From positions 434,001 through 498,000 of the forward strand of contig JAGQDJ010000001.1 in NCBI GenBank assembly GCA_022885665.1: a stretch of 64,000 nucleotides of DNA. Reading direction: 5' to 3'. Positions 26,401 through 37,400 of this stretch are shown here, piece after piece. This DNA is from Triops longicaudatus. Its lineage: Eukaryota; Arthropoda; Branchiopoda; Notostraca; Triopsidae. Positions within the stretch are counted from its first letter, which is position 1. The number at the start of each line of letters is the position of its first letter. A program made the translations under genes and the position numbers. A model generated the notes under the pieces. The model had not been told where the DNA came from and made no database searches. It saw nothing but the letters and a program-made list of their open reading frames with translations.

Positions 26401-29400
26401 GTCACCCTCATTTGTTTGATCGGGTACTGTATTGTACACAACTCGAGGTGTTCTTTTGCGCCGTGGACTGAAGCGCGGGCAACTGGGAAGTTCCGTGCGC
26501 TTTGTTTGAGAGGGCTTTGGACGGATCAGCGTCGAACAAATTGCGACATCTGGTGGCAGATTTTTTGCAGCCTTGTTTTTGTGCCTTTTCTGTTTTCTGA
26601 ACTCAACGATAGTGGCTCTATTGTAAAGGGTGTTAATTTGCAGCTCACCCGTTCGCGAAGACAACAAACCTTTTTACTCATTTTTGCCGTTTCAAAATTA
26701 TGCATAATTTCATTTTCTCTCTCAAGTTTCTTCTCTTTTTGCACTTGTAAGCTCGTCAAATCAGCATACACAAAAAGGACTTAAAAATCATTTCACAGAT
26801 TTGCATTTAGCTTTTATATGAACACCCTTTTTTCATTGGGTATGTTCTCACCCAGAACTGCTTGCAAAAGTCCCTTAAGAGATTGATTTTTTCTTCTTCT
26901 CTTTTATTCCTACATACCAACCGTTATCTTTCTTCGCCCGTTACCTCTCGCTCTAGTCGACTCCCCAAGCTCCAAATGACCCCACAAGCTCTATGCAAAC
27001 ACTTTTCCCCCTCCTTTTTTCATATTTATTATTCTCATTACGCCTTGGTGGAATGATAGGAATGATATTCCGCCCCTTATCCAACGCTCTTTCAAGTTTT
27101 CTACTCCCTTTCCCGCGTTCTTTTTTAATTTCATAACGCTCCATTTCCAGCCAATTCGTTTTGTTTTCACTCCTTTATCACTACTGCTCATGCCCACGTT
27201 TGACAGAGGCGATGGCTATATTTCTTTGGCATTCCCTTACATATACATTCATTCAATTGCTCCGCAATATCTGGTCAGTCATGTGTGTACCCAAACTTTT
27301 CGCTTTATCACACGCCAGTTGACACCACCCCTACACCTAATTCTTTCAATTTGGATTCCTCAGACGACTTACACCGTGTAACTGTACGCTCTGTTTCATT
27401 CACTAGCATTAAATAAAAACATACTTACGTCCATAGGACCCACCACTTTTTCCTCGCTCTTCCCTTATACCACCTAATCGTCTAGCAAGTATCTATTCCA
27501 AAGTTTTCACTTGCAGAGAACGTTAAAATCGCCAACTAAGAAAAACAGCTATCGCCCCGGCCAGCGTCTCTTTTTTGTTTCTCTCTAACTCCTTTGCTTA
27601 ACTTCCAATTAATCTTCACCCCCACAATGCACTGTCGAGTGCTTTTTTCTAATTTTTTTCCGTTCTGACTATCCAGGAATAATTCGGACCATTCTTATTT
27701 AAATCCGTGTTTTATTTTCTTGTGCCTTTCTTTTTTCCTCTACTTGTGCTCTTGGTGTCAAGACAAAACCCCCTTCTCTTTTCGCCCAACAAAACAAAAC
27801 CAAACAATATAAATACGCCATCGTCGCCCAGCCACTCTTCCTCCGCACCACAAAATGTTTCTCACTCTTCTGCAGCAAAACCAGCGGCTTCCACCCTGAG
27901 ACACCGTGAAGCCTCTCTTTCTGACATCTTCACTCACTTTATCTCGACGTAAAAAAAGCGTAACCCTTGCTGAATTGCATTCTATGCTTCTTTTACCCTC
28001 TCGTAAGCCCATTTTTGCCTTCTGAACCTTCAGTCAACAGAAGCGTCTTTTTGCACTGAAAGTATCGCTGTATGCTGAGTTATCCAACGCTTCTCGCTTG
28101 GAAATCTGTCGCGAGAGCCTCTGCTTGAATGCAGTATGCATTAACGTACCCATACAGTAACAGTACGTAGTGTTTTATTGGTGTACTACCTGTGTTGGGG
28201 GGAATATGGTCCAACTGGAATGCATCTTACAGTAAGCAACCATAGTGACCCCACCTTTCCTTATGTTTTGTAAGTGCTCCAGGGACTGCACTAATGAGAT
28301 ACAGTACAACTTGTGTGTGTGTGTACGTGGACAGTACTTCTTAGAAAATGAGTCCAGGAAAAGGACCCGCTCTCAACACACGCCACTTGGGCGCCCGGCG
28401 TCACTGACTCAATTCTCTCGCGTTTAGTTGGCCTAGCCACGCTGCTTCTGCCACGAGAACATTCGTTGTTATCGACAATGTATGTACAAAGTCTCGTGTC
28501 TCTCACGTAACAAATACTCATTGCTACTCGAAGCAGCGTGTTGACTGTTGAGAATAGGGCCATTTGCTTGACTCCATTTTTTCGGCGAGTACTTCTGCAA
28601 CATGCTTTGCGTTTCCAAGTACTTCGCATGGTTGTGCTTGTCTGAAACCCTCACCGTTTGATCCCCCGAGATGCCTCTCTTAGTTCTCTTTTTCTCTGTA
28701 CGTTTTTAACTTTCATCTAGCCTCAAGTTTTTAATTACTAAAAGAGTTTCCATTTGATCCTCCTCTAACCCCACCTACTACTACCTATTTAACCAAGGTA
28801 CCTATTTTAACTGCATCATGTTCATGGTGGCGTCATCGGTGGTACTCACTGTCGTCGTCCTCAACTATCATCACCGTACGGCCGACATGCACGAAATGCA
28901 ACCATGGGTAAGCTGACTGCCGTAATGATTACTAACTATTCTGTCGGCCTAGCTCGAAACGGGCTCAATTGAAGGAAGGGTCAATTTAGGTAATTGAATA
29001 TGTTCAATTGGAATAGGGAAGTAATCCTAATGAAACTGTGAATTATGTTATGTTAAAAGAACTTAAATTCAGGATTAAATCATTCCATGTAAATTAACTT
29101 TATTTTCTTTTAAATAATTGTTCATTTTGTGGAAGCTCTTATACGACGTTTTGAGACAACAAACCGGGGCTGAGAAAGGATCAATGATTTCTATACAGTC
29201 TTATGGGAAATAGCGCCTTAACCAACGAATGCTTCCTACCGCAAACGCCGTACAGGGACAGTTTAATTTCGTTGTACGAGACATCACTCTTGCAAATGTA
29301 CGTTCGTACATTTGCAAGAGTGATGTCTACGTACGTTCGCGCATAAGGAAGAAAACAAGATACTGACGATCATTCCAATTGACCCTTGTTTTCTCAAACT

Positions 29401-32400
29401 TCAGTCAGCGCTTTTAGCGAACTTATGTTACATTGTGAGATACTAGTGCTTTAGGTGATAACGAAGTTTTCACGGGATTAGATAGCTGCTCACAATAAAA
29501 AAAGATTATTTCGTATAGTTGGTTTGGTTTCTAAGACGAACTACATCGAAAATTCGGCGTATTATTGACTTCAGCTTTCTTGGCATTTCGTATAGTAATA
29601 GCCTTCACGGAAGTTTGCCCTAGAAATGACTGAATACACAAAACCTCAAGACTTCATAACCCCGGCAAAATTTGTGAGATTTTCTCTGAAAACGGAATTT
29701 CTTTCACCGCATAATTTACTGGCTTCCGAAAGCTTAAGTTTACGAGTTTGGTTAGTTAATTTATTTACAAAGCTGATGTGTAGCTTTGTAAGAGAGTCCC
29801 GTGAAATTAGTAATTTGAGCATCAATCAAATTCTCCTTCCAAGCGAGCTGGAAGCTAATATCTTGAAGAAATAGCAAAAAAATCCTTTTCGGAACAGTCT
29901 ATATTCAAAAGTTTTCTCAATGTTCTACTTAAAAGGATGAAGGCTCAAAAGAAATGAATGTGCCATTCGTCACAGCATTAAATCTCAAGTTAGCCTACGC
30001 CAGCAAAGCTGCGAGTCACAACTTGTGTCTTTGTTGTGCGAAAATTGCGTTGGTGGCGTGCAGGGACAAGTTCGCGTCAAGAAAGTGCTGAAAGAGAAAG
30101 ACTGCAAACGAAGAAAGTTGTGCTCTCTAGTTCACTGCATCAGTCTTGACATGTGCTATTATTTTTGGTGGATGTTTTCACGATTTGAAATCTCTCAAAA
30201 GGAATGCCAGATAAAATAGCTTCTTTTTCCCTTAACCTATTAGGAGAAAAATTGCGTGATCTTAAATCAAGTCCAGACGATAGAAAAAGCTTGGACACAC
30301 TCCACAAAACTGTTTGTGAACGACGACGGCTAGAAGAGAAAGAAAGCAAAGCTATAATTCAACAATGGAAAAAATGTTCCTCGGGTTTCTCAAAACTTTT
30401 TTGTCTCTTTGGTCTGTTTGGAACATCGGAGTTGCACGTCCCACCAAAAAAAAATCTTTTCACGAAATGACAGTTATCGATAATTTAAGCTAAAATATAC
30501 ACAAGAGATGCAGCCTAACAAGTTCTATAATCCTCCTCCCAGAAAACGGTAGAGTAAATAAAGAGGACCGTCTTCAGGAAATTGATGTAGACAGGTTTGT
30601 CAGTAATTTACGAGCAAGTAAAACAACCTTGCCAGTGTAAATTAACCAACTAAAGCCTTATCGTAAACGAGGTGTAGCCGGCCATAAAGAAAGGCGCAGA
30701 AGACTTGTGTAGGTTTAAGTAGCATTTAAATTATACCCACTACATAATTACCCATCAAGTTAATCGACGCATTTCCACGCGAAAATAAGAGGTACCAGAA
30801 CTTGACTCTGAGCTCCGCTACGGAAATTTCCTTAAAATTAGCAAGGTTTCCACTTGGGTAACAAGACCCATCCGTCCATTAAAAAACAGCTCCAGGGGGC
30901 CTAACCCAAACAAGTTCCAACTTGCTTTACTCCCAGCAACAATCCAAGCCCCCTCCAGCACTTTTACACCAATGATAGTTGCTTTACCCCCACTTGGCAG
31001 ACCCCAGCCAAGTTCTGCAAAACTTCTCGAGACCTTGTTACCCTCAACAGCAATTAGAAATAAGTTGAAATTAAAACATTTTCCTTGTGTGCTGAACCGT
31101 CAGGAAACGGATAAGTTTTTTGCTTCTCCTCCATAGCAACAAAGACAAATCAATCTTAAAGCGTCTTTCATTCTACGTGACAAGTAGACCCGAAAGACGA
31201 GTCTCAATAAGGTATTCTTCCCATGGCCCAATTTTCGTCCCATTTCAGGTCAACGGTTACCTCAGTGGGTTTGACGCGATGAGAATATGCCATGCAAGGC
31301 AGTTACCACCATATTTGAAGTAATACTCGTGTTGAGAAGTCATGTAAGGTGCTAGGCAAGTCCCTTTGCCTCTTGCTTTTTCCCTACATTACGACCAGCA
31401 AAACTATAATAGCCCACATAACCACGTCGTCACTTGCGTTTGCAGTGTGGTCTTCCTTCTCAGCAGAATTCGCCCACCCATCGCCTTACACAGCAATATT
31501 TGTCGGGACTGACTCGCAAGACCGGGGGGCATATACATACATCAGTCAGAGGAAATAAAAAAAAGGGACAATAAAGAAAGGAGTTTTGTGTCGGCTGAAG
31601 CGTGACACATTTTTCTCTTTTTCTCCGTGACTGAGTTGGCATTTCTTTTGCCTCCTTTCATTTGTCAAGATGCTCGGAAAGTAAAGATATTGTCCAGTAC
31701 ACAGAACAGTACAAGAGACCCCTTTGCCATGACAAACAAATACTACACTGTCCAAGAGCTCACCTCGAAAGCTTTAGATAAGAGCTTGTGTATGATTAAG
31801 CGAGATTTTCTGTAGGGCCGAAGCCCAGATACGCAGAAAAGCATATGGTTTGCTTCTACCGAGTCTTACGTAAACTGGCACGGCCAATCGATACAAGTTC
31901 TACTAAATAATAAAACCTCACGGCTGAAAGCGATTTGTTCAGAATGATCATTACAGAACTGTCTTTTTTTAAACACCGGGTCGCGAAACTGTATTGCCCT
32001 CCGACGAGTTTACTTTTTCATGTTCTACTAGAGGAAAGGGAAAAAGGGAAATTCAGGATACCAAAGAGCCTTTTCCCGTGTTCATATTGATTCGTTTCTG
32101 ATCGTTGATCCGAAAAAGATGACACAGCTGCCGGTGTCAGGAAAGTGTAGAGCTAAATGAAAGAAGTCGGGATAAATGAACGCTAGAACTATTTTTATTG
32201 TTCCTTGAGGCTTTTACGAGGTCAATTATACAAAGGGAATATAGAATAATCGTTAATATTTTCGCTATGAATGGATTATTAGGTGCGAACCGTATTTTTG
32301 CTGTGGTTGCCTTGGATTCTTCGTATGAGCCGACCAGGGAAAAAAATCACTCGCAAAACGATTCTCATGAATCACCGCATGAAGGAACTCGAATTGAAAG

Positions 32401-34444
32401 AGCGCTCTTCTCGTAGTTTGCTGGCTAACGTACTGGATATGGATGACGATTTTCGAGGTAGTATATTTATGATTGATCTTTAACGGAGTATTTACGTGAA
32501 CCGAGAACCCGAAGGGAAAACAATGGAACATACTTCGTGGAACTGTTTCGCAAGTCCTTTGACTGAAAAAAGTTTTCCCTACTCGTTTTCCGTTACCTGA
32601 TCAAAGACTGTAATGGTTAGCAATATTTTGTGCATCACGTGAATTATTGTTCCTTCAAGTCAAATTAACGTTGCGTGCAAGGCATATTATCACTAAAAAA
32701 ATAAAACGATATTTTTCGCACTAATTGCTTTTCCGTGCTTCGGTAATTACGTTGCTTATCCGCTTCTGTGAATTTCACATCGTAGCGTCTTTCGTTAGCA
32801 CCTACTATACATCTTGCTGTCAATATTTAAAGCTCACTTTCATTACTCAATGTTTCCCTGGTGGTTAGTATAGTTACGCATTTTGTACACTTTATTGTTT
32901 TGCATGCGAAACACACGACCAAGAAATGCAAAAAGCAAACAAGCCTGTTTTGGCTTTGTCAGAAGAGTAACCTCTCGTTTAGTATGAACCTTTATTCACT
33001 TTTAAGTGTTATCCTATGTCAGCGCCATAATGTTAAAAATTCAGTAGTTGGCAGGACCGGACGACAGGGTGTCGGTTCGGCGGAGAGGGGTCGTAGGGGT
33101 TTTCTCGCATGTGCTTTTTGGGCTTTTTGAGGTTTTCTCTACTTTTCTACTATAAAATAAAATTTTGGTAGTTAGAAAAGGTTGGGGAAATTTTTTACTA
33201 CATGACGCCTATGGAGTACGGTACTATATTAAGTAACGCATTTGAAAACGAGAACACATGTGCACGGCCATGGCATATTTGTGACGGAAATAATTATTGT
33301 CGACCCCTGACGTTTTTGTACCCTTCATACCAATAATATATAAGCGGTGCGAACTGATAGACTTCTACCATATATTCCAATTTAAGACGGAGCATTCACA
33401 AACGAGTTTTTGAAAAATAATGTACTATTTGCTCCGATATTCCCGACATGAATTGAGGTAGCGAAAGTGCATTATTAGTTAAGTTTCCTGTTGCTTTTGA
33501 TGAAACTGTACACCCTTTCTTCTAAAACTTGAAGTATTCTTATTGTGTTTGTGTTATGGATGCATTAGTCCCTTTCCATATTTCGTAACACTAGTTTAAA
33601 TTTTACCGTATTAATGTGGGCTGTTTCGTGCACACGAAAAATAGCGTAATTAATTTTCTATTACACCGATAAGTTTGCTTCACTTACGTCTAAGCTCCAC
33701 CTGTCTCCCAGCAATAAAACAAGTTGTTCATATTTAAACAGTTTTCCCTAATCACATTTTAGAGACGGTTATTAGCAGACGCGTAAAAATCAATACCGAT
33801 CTCTAAACGTGATTTGAGAAAATTAATTTCAAACTGTAAGGCTACAAGTGTCTGTGCTACCGTCTATAGGAGCACGTTACAGTAGTGCAGCGTCATCGGC
33901 CGCCAATTTGGCTCACAGTTTCCCGCTTCCGCCTTCTTCTTCCTCTTATAACCATCATTCTTCCACCCATCACCACTCGTCCGGTGGTCACCAGCAGCAC
34001 GCACATCATTCGAGCCTTGGAAGCATGGGAATGGGCGGTTACGTGAGTCGAAGTGGTGGAGTGATAGCCATGGACTCGGATACTGACACCAGTACTTCCT
34101 GCCTTCAAGTAACCACTCCTTTCGTCTGGAATTCCTGTTGTTTCTTTCTCCCTTTTACCATTTTTTCTTGGTCATTAACTCTTTAATGAACTCATCTCTT
34201 TTCTTACTATGTCGTTTGCACCAAACCCAATCCAAAGGCTCAGCGGGACTTGCAAGCCATCATCCGGGAACTGCGTTTCATCACCACGCGAATCAAAAAG
34301 AAGGAAGAAGAAAGCGATCTCATTGCTGATTGGAAATTCGCAGCCATGGTAGTGGATCGTTTTTGCCTCATCATTTTTACGCTCTTCACTGTCATCGCCA
34401 CTATAACTGTGCTGCTCTCAGCGCCCCACATCATAGTGCAATAA
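869..34444 (+). CDS. nAChRalpha6-like: Nicotinic acetylcholine receptor alpha subunit, arthropod alpha6/alpha7 type (whole spliced gene)
   Basis: Ligand-gated cation channel subunit of the Cys-loop family, acting in the neuronal plasma membrane. Twelve coding positions join in phase to 547 codons plus stop: 869-959, 23452-23579, 23678-23722, 24301-24410, 24524-24704, 24792-24867, 24920-25114, 25376-25462 or 26037-26123, 28798-28907, 32283-32457, 33870-34108, 34238-34444. Visible features are a signal peptide, the Cys-loop (C158 to C172, 13 residues between), loop A WKPDVLMYNS, loop B GSWTYDG, the vicinal pair C223-C224 in YYTCCPEPY that marks an alpha subunit, TM1 (243-264), TM2 (exon 8), TM3 (exon 9), a Ser/His-rich TM3-TM4 loop and TM4 (515-540), ending SAPHIIVQ. 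Insect members of this class are the spinosyn target. The 45-, 110- and 87-nt exon sizes are family hallmarks. The assignment to the alpha6/alpha7 class is firm; the exact ortholog is inferred. Confidence 0.95.
6449..6482. repeat. Perfect 17-bp tandem duplication
   Basis: Two adjacent identical copies of acaaacataaatcacat, inside an AT-rich stretch (about 6150-6700) with many atata and cacata runs. Confidence 0.85.
12032..12510. repeat. Diverged tandem repeat, unit about 316 bp
   Basis: The stretch starting cgattt at 12032 recurs in diverged form from 12348. Shared blocks in order are a cgattt start, gagcc, aggctaatt, a ttaacat/tcaacac plus aaacaat block, and tgacgc. Boundaries are approximate. 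It is probably a local duplication inside nAChR intron 1. Confidence 0.6.
14571..15810 (+). repeat. Dispersed 1.24 kb repeat, copy A
   Basis: Matches the reverse complement of 62053-63289 along its whole length with scattered substitutions and small indels. Shared anchors include gagccggtttttt at the left edge, taaattacgaaacgtaag, a shared stretch of about 60 nt centred on ttagctgcaataagctgagc, and agaagcaaaccatctt near the right edge. Both copies carry the motif ctggtatttac near one end and its reverse complement inside, an 11-bp internal inverted match. Open frames are short and differ between copies by indels, so it is probably non-coding: an old mobile-element fragment or a non-autonomous element. 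No terminal inverted repeat or target duplication was identified. Confidence 0.85.
23408..23438 (+). repeat. A31 homopolymer beside the nAChR exon 2 acceptor
   Basis: A run of 31 A lies between the pyrimidine tract (ttctttcttttcctctc) and the exon 2 acceptor at 23451, separated from it by 13 nt. It may vary in length or be misassembled. It pushes the pyrimidine tract more than 40 nt away from the AG. Confidence 0.9.
23452..23579 (+). CDS. nAChR exon 2
   Basis: Encodes residues 31-73, including YNVLERPVANES and LTLQQIIDV, the N-terminal helix and first strand of the Cys-loop receptor extracellular domain. Acceptor ggcag|GC (phase 1), donor GTG|gtaagt (phase 0). The NES sequon at N54 is a possible glycosylation site. 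Confidence 0.92.
23678..23722 (+). CDS. nAChR exon 3 (45 nt)
   Basis: Encodes DEKNQILTTNAWLNM in phase 0, between acceptor ctacag and donor ATG|gtaagt. The 45-nt size is conserved in this family. It leads into the loop D tryptophan. Insect alpha6 genes have two alternative exons at this position; only one copy was seen here. Confidence 0.95.
24301..24410 (+). CDS. nAChR exon 4 (110 nt), loop A
   Basis: Reads DWNDYNLRWN to IWKPDVLMYN and ends in phase 2 (donor AATAG|gtacgg). The 110-nt size matches the conserved exon. Loop A of the agonist site is here. The insect sequon after RWN is replaced by RWNPAD, so that glycosylation site appears absent (comparison from memory). Confidence 0.94.
24524..24704 (+). 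CDS. nAChR exon 5, Cys-loop
   Basis: Carries ADEGFDGTY, the loop E region with sequon NGS at N143, the Cys-loop CKIDITWFPFDDQHC and loop B SWTYDG. Acceptor tttgaag|T completes the Ser codon split from exon 4. Ends in phase 0 at ATG|gtaaat. Confidence 0.95.
24792..24867 (+). CDS. nAChR exon 6, loop F region
   Basis: Encodes VDLLLRSEEGGD to FITNGEWDLI and ends in phase 1 at ATAG|gtagcc. The following intron is only 52 nt. Confidence 0.93.
24920..25114 (+). CDS. nAChR exon 7, loop C and TM1
   Basis: Begins G-VPAKRNVQYYTCCPEPY; the adjacent cysteines identify an alpha subunit. Then comes RRRTLYYFFNLIVPCVLISS (TM1) and PPDSGEKLTLG, giving the -1' Glu, 0' Lys and 2' Thr of TM2. Donor CTGG|gtaagt, phase 1, shared by exons 8a and 8b. 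Confidence 0.96.
25376..25462 (+). CDS. nAChR exon 8a, alternative TM2 with Lys at 6'
   Basis: An 87-nt exon (acceptor atcag, donor ATAG|gtatta, phase 1 at both ends) encoding GVKVLLSLTVFLNLVAEKTP and STSEALPII. It has the same length, phase and position as exon 8b, so it is a mutually exclusive alternative. Counting from GEK at -1'/0', the AAA codon falls at 6', where exon 8b has Thr (ACC). Splicing in both exons would keep the frame but duplicate TM2. It reads as an intact exon. Confidence 0.88.
26037..26123 (+). CDS. nAChR exon 8b, alternative TM2 (canonical)
   Basis: An 87-nt exon (acceptor ccacag, donor TTAG|gtattt) encoding GVTILLSLTVFLNLVAETLP and QVSDAIPLL. From memory this matches an insect alpha6 exon 8 variant. 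Thr at 6' and Glu at 20' are typical of cation-selective subunits. The same exon 9 follows either copy. Confidence 0.94.
26124..28797 (+). other. nAChR intron 8 (2.7 kb)
   Basis: No third TM2-type exon was found by eye. It contains an ATG-less open frame at 26239-26784 with no recognisable family and a (TG)n microsatellite at 28311-28324. Much of it is pyrimidine-rich on the plus strand. Confidence 0.7.
28798..28907 (+). CDS. nAChR exon 9 (110 nt), TM3
   Basis: Completes the split Gly305 codon, then reads TYFNCIMFMVASSVVLTVVV and NYHHRTADMHEMQPW (TM3 and start of the cytoplasmic loop). 110 nt is the conserved size. Gly305 lies at the position whose change to Glu (G275E in thrips alpha6) is known to give spinosad resistance; here it is Gly with either exon 8. 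The order QPW differs from the PQW I recall in insects. Confidence 0.94.
28908..32282 (+). other. nAChR intron 9 (3.4 kb)
   Basis: Contains the perfect hairpin at 29279-29328. No other exon, gene or recognised element was seen. Confidence 0.7.
29279..29328. repeat. Perfect 24-bp inverted repeat (hairpin) in nAChR intron 9
   Basis: Arms 29279-29302 and 29305-29328 are exact reverse complements separated by two bases (tt). The RNA of either strand could fold into a stem of about 23 bp with a GUUC loop. The loop is too small for a standard microRNA precursor. It could be a cruciform site, an insertion scar or a palindromic assembly artefact. Confidence 0.9.
32283..32457 (+). CDS. nAChR exon 10, proximal TM3-TM4 loop
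   Basis: Encodes VRTVFLLWLPWILRMSRPGK, KITRKTI, MKELELKERSSRSLLANVLD and MDDDFR, ending in phase 1 at CGAG|gtagta. The block is strongly conserved in arthropod alpha6/alpha7 subunits. Confidence 0.95.
32458..33869 (+). other. nAChR intron 10 (1.4 kb)
   Basis: AT-rich sequence with no recognised feature. It ends in a weak pyrimidine tract and acceptor ctatag. Confidence 0.6.
33870..34108 (+). CDS. nAChR exon 11, variable Ser/His-rich cytoplasmic loop
   Basis: Starts in phase 1 (G|GA GCA CGT) after tctatag and ends at CTTCAA|gtaacc in phase 0. It encodes 79 full codons: an Ala/Ser segment, a Ser/His-rich tract (residues about 430-455, three HH or HHH clusters), then GSMGMGGYV and MDSDTDTSTSCLQ. 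This loop varies between species, so homology does not fix the boundaries; phase continuity on both sides supports them. Confidence 0.8.
34238..34444 (+). CDS. nAChR exon 12, pre-TM4 helix, TM4 and stop
   Basis: AQRDLQAIIRELRFITTRIK leads into DWKFAAMVVDRFC, TM4 and the terminal SAPHIIVQ, with TAA at 34442-34444. This is a complete family C-terminus. No AATAAA was noticed in the next several hundred bases, so the 3' UTR end is not placed. Confidence 0.95.
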   Translation, partial: AQRDLQAIIRELRFITTRIKKKEEESDLIADWKFAAMVVDRFCLIIFTLFTVIATITVLLSAPHIIVQ

Positions 34445-37400
34445 TGAGCCTTTTTACCGCCCCCCTTTTTTCTCGCTCCCATAAGCTGCAAAACGAACAG
34501 ATTGCCGAAGCGACATTTCATACTGGGTTTCTTCATTTATTTTCGTTTTGGAGTAAAAAAAAAAAAGTATATTTCCCAGCAAGTGACCAAACAGGCAAGT
34601 CTGCCGTGTGTTCCAAGACAAAAGGCAGACGGAGCACGGGCAAAGTAAGCAAGCGGGATTCCCTACGGAACTGAGTCAACTAGCGAGACCAAAATGTAGA
34701 TAGTGAGCGACTGTCAAGGAGACATCTGGACAAGTACTTGCAATTGGGTGAAGTGCTTCTGCAGGACGGAGCAATTGGCACAATTCCGGAGCACGAGCAG
34801 CAAAAAGCTTGTTTTCATGTTGACCCCCTCAAGTTTCTCGAGCAAACCCTGTACCAGCCCCTTTGAATGTTCAAGCGGGAAACAACAACAAAAGATTTTC
34901 CTCCAGTGAAACGTAAAAACAAAAGGAAGATGCAGTTTGGGGAGAGTTGAAGTCCCCAGTGTCCCTAAGAAACGAAACTGTAAGCTCACGAATATGCCAA
35001 AGAAGAACGACTTCTTACTGTGAAACACTCCCCGGACAGGAACGACGAGACCAAGAAGTACTAAATGCATAGTTTTCCCCAAAACTGTGTTGATATGTAG
35101 GGCAGTTTTGCCTAAAACTTTTTAAATTCTCCAACTTAGCTGCCAGGATTTCCAACTCCCCCAAAAACGAACTTTCACAGTACATGCTTCACATTGCATT
35201 GGATCGAAGTAAGCACTGCTTTGGTGTAGAGTCCTACACAAAACTTCCCTCTTTGTACCTTTTGGGTCCCGCGTGAAAATTCGACTTCCGATTTTGAAGA
35301 ACGCAACAAAATGAAACTTTTCGAAAGTCCTCGAGTTGTAAATTAATTTATGAGAAACCCGATTCTGAAAGTTGAGAAAGTCTCATATAAACCTGTCTGC
35401 AGAAATGTTTGCAGAACTTTTAAGAAATTATTCCTGCTCTCTATTCTTTCGTAAAACGGCATTTGGTCTCTCTTAGAAGTTTTACAATCCCTACACTTCC
35501 CCCAACTAAATATGTGATTTTTGTAAGCAGCCATTTTTTGGAGTGTCGGGGTTTATTTTTTCTCATCAAACGGACATGATTTACATACGAAAAGTGTGGA
35601 ATTCATCGCCGATGTTGTTCTTGTACATGCAGAACGCCAATGGTTGCTCAAAAACTTGTTAAGACTTTTGTTCGTGCTTCAACTGGTACTACGTAGAAGA
35701 TAAGCATTGCGAACATGGTAAAGATGTGCGCAACAAAGTTTCAGGAAAGAACGACTGCGAAGAAGTAACATTATAGGTTATTTATACACTTGCCATCTTC
35801 CATTAGAGGGTCAAAATAAGTTCATTGGGCGCACCTTTGCCCTTTTCCATATTTACAATGAGTAGTGCTGCATAATTGTGAAGACATTGCCAAGGAAAAA
35901 ATGAAAATGACTCTTGGACAAAAATGTGTGACTTTCTTCTTATTTTCTGGCGGAAATGAATTTAGAAAGCTATTTAAATGATTCTACTTTTCAAGATTAT
36001 GGCGTGACAATCTTTATCAATACAAAAAAGCGGTGCCGTAAGCTATTGCTTGAAGTTCTTCAAAGGAAAACATGCAGCGGTACAAGACCAAATTAACGGT
36101 TCGTCTGCGCGACATTTATAAAAAAAATTAATTAATTCGCAAAAAAGCCCAGCTCTTGAATATCGTTTTAAGCCAAGATGCATAGTAATGGAGGGCGTTG
36201 CGTCATATTCAAGTTGGCCTATGCCCAAAGCTTCAACCTATCAAGTCCGTTTTATTTATTTTGCGGTGTACTTTGAAATTTATTCAACCTCAACTAAAAA
36301 AAAAGAATATAAAAAATACAGCGCTCAACAATGTGCTGCAGCTTTCTAAAACGATCTGATCATATAGTCGATTGAATAGATGTTCCAGGAAAATTCCAAA
36401 ATCATATCAGCCCAAGCAGAAAATTCCAGATTGCCTACTGGTATCGCCCTTTTTCATAAATGTCAACTAATCTACATTAAACTAACGGTATATTTACAGA
36501 CCATTTTCATTTTTATTGAATTCCGTTACAATGTGATCGGATGTCATCAGTCCAGGATTTCATTAGTTTCGGATTGATTTTTCTTTTAAACTTACTTGCG
36601 TACGATTAGATGTGATCGAGAAAAATAAACTAACATGCGACAAAACCTAAGATTTGGAGTACAGAATCTTACCAAGTTTGTACTACCTGGAGCTTTGGTG
36701 AAACTCTCTTCAATTACGTTAACTTTCAAATTCGTTAACCACCGCTGATCTTATTTTAATTTAAAATTTTAGTTTGGTGATGTCATTTTTTCGATCCTTT
36801 TATTTGAAAGTCGGTTTAATTCACAGATAATTCCAAGTTTATCTCATAAAGTTCTTATGAAAATAACGATTTTCATAACACGGATCAATCCGAGAAAAAA
36901 ATAAAAATCGGGAGTTAACTTTCGCTTTTAGTTGCAAATGTGGTATCGTGAGTATAAAAAAATAACATTTCTTTAAGTAAATACGTTATATAAAAATGTT
37001 AAAATTCAGATTACCCATTTTGGAGTTGTTACGCTTAAAATTAAACTCGAGCACTTAGAAGGTTGAGAAAACTTAGAATAGAGAACTTAGAAAACTTAGA
37101 AGACAAGACCCCAAAAAGGCTAATCTAGTTTCAGTGGTACTTGTTCTAAAAGTATCTCACGAAAAGCTGCGTCTAATTATATCGAGAAAATTTGCCATTT
37201 TTGAATTTACCATCCAAATGCAAAAATTCTTTAGCTCAATTTTAAAAACTACCAAAGCCATTTTTTCAAAGAAAGCTCGGCGAAACCATATTCACAACAA
37301 CTCCCGTACATTTTTACTAAAGAACTTCGAAGTTCATTTATTCACTTTTTCGTACCCATTTCCCCACCCGTTACGGTTTGCAAGGGATTTCCCAGAGGAC

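Noticed and set aside
26239..26784. 181-codon plus-strand open frame in nAChR intron 8
   Set aside because: No ATG at the start, Cys- and Phe-rich without a recognisable domain, and not in phase with exon 8 or 9. Most likely intronic by chance.
29279..29328. microRNA precursor
   Set aside because: The stem is perfect and the loop only a few bases, unlike animal pre-miRNA with bulges and a larger loop.
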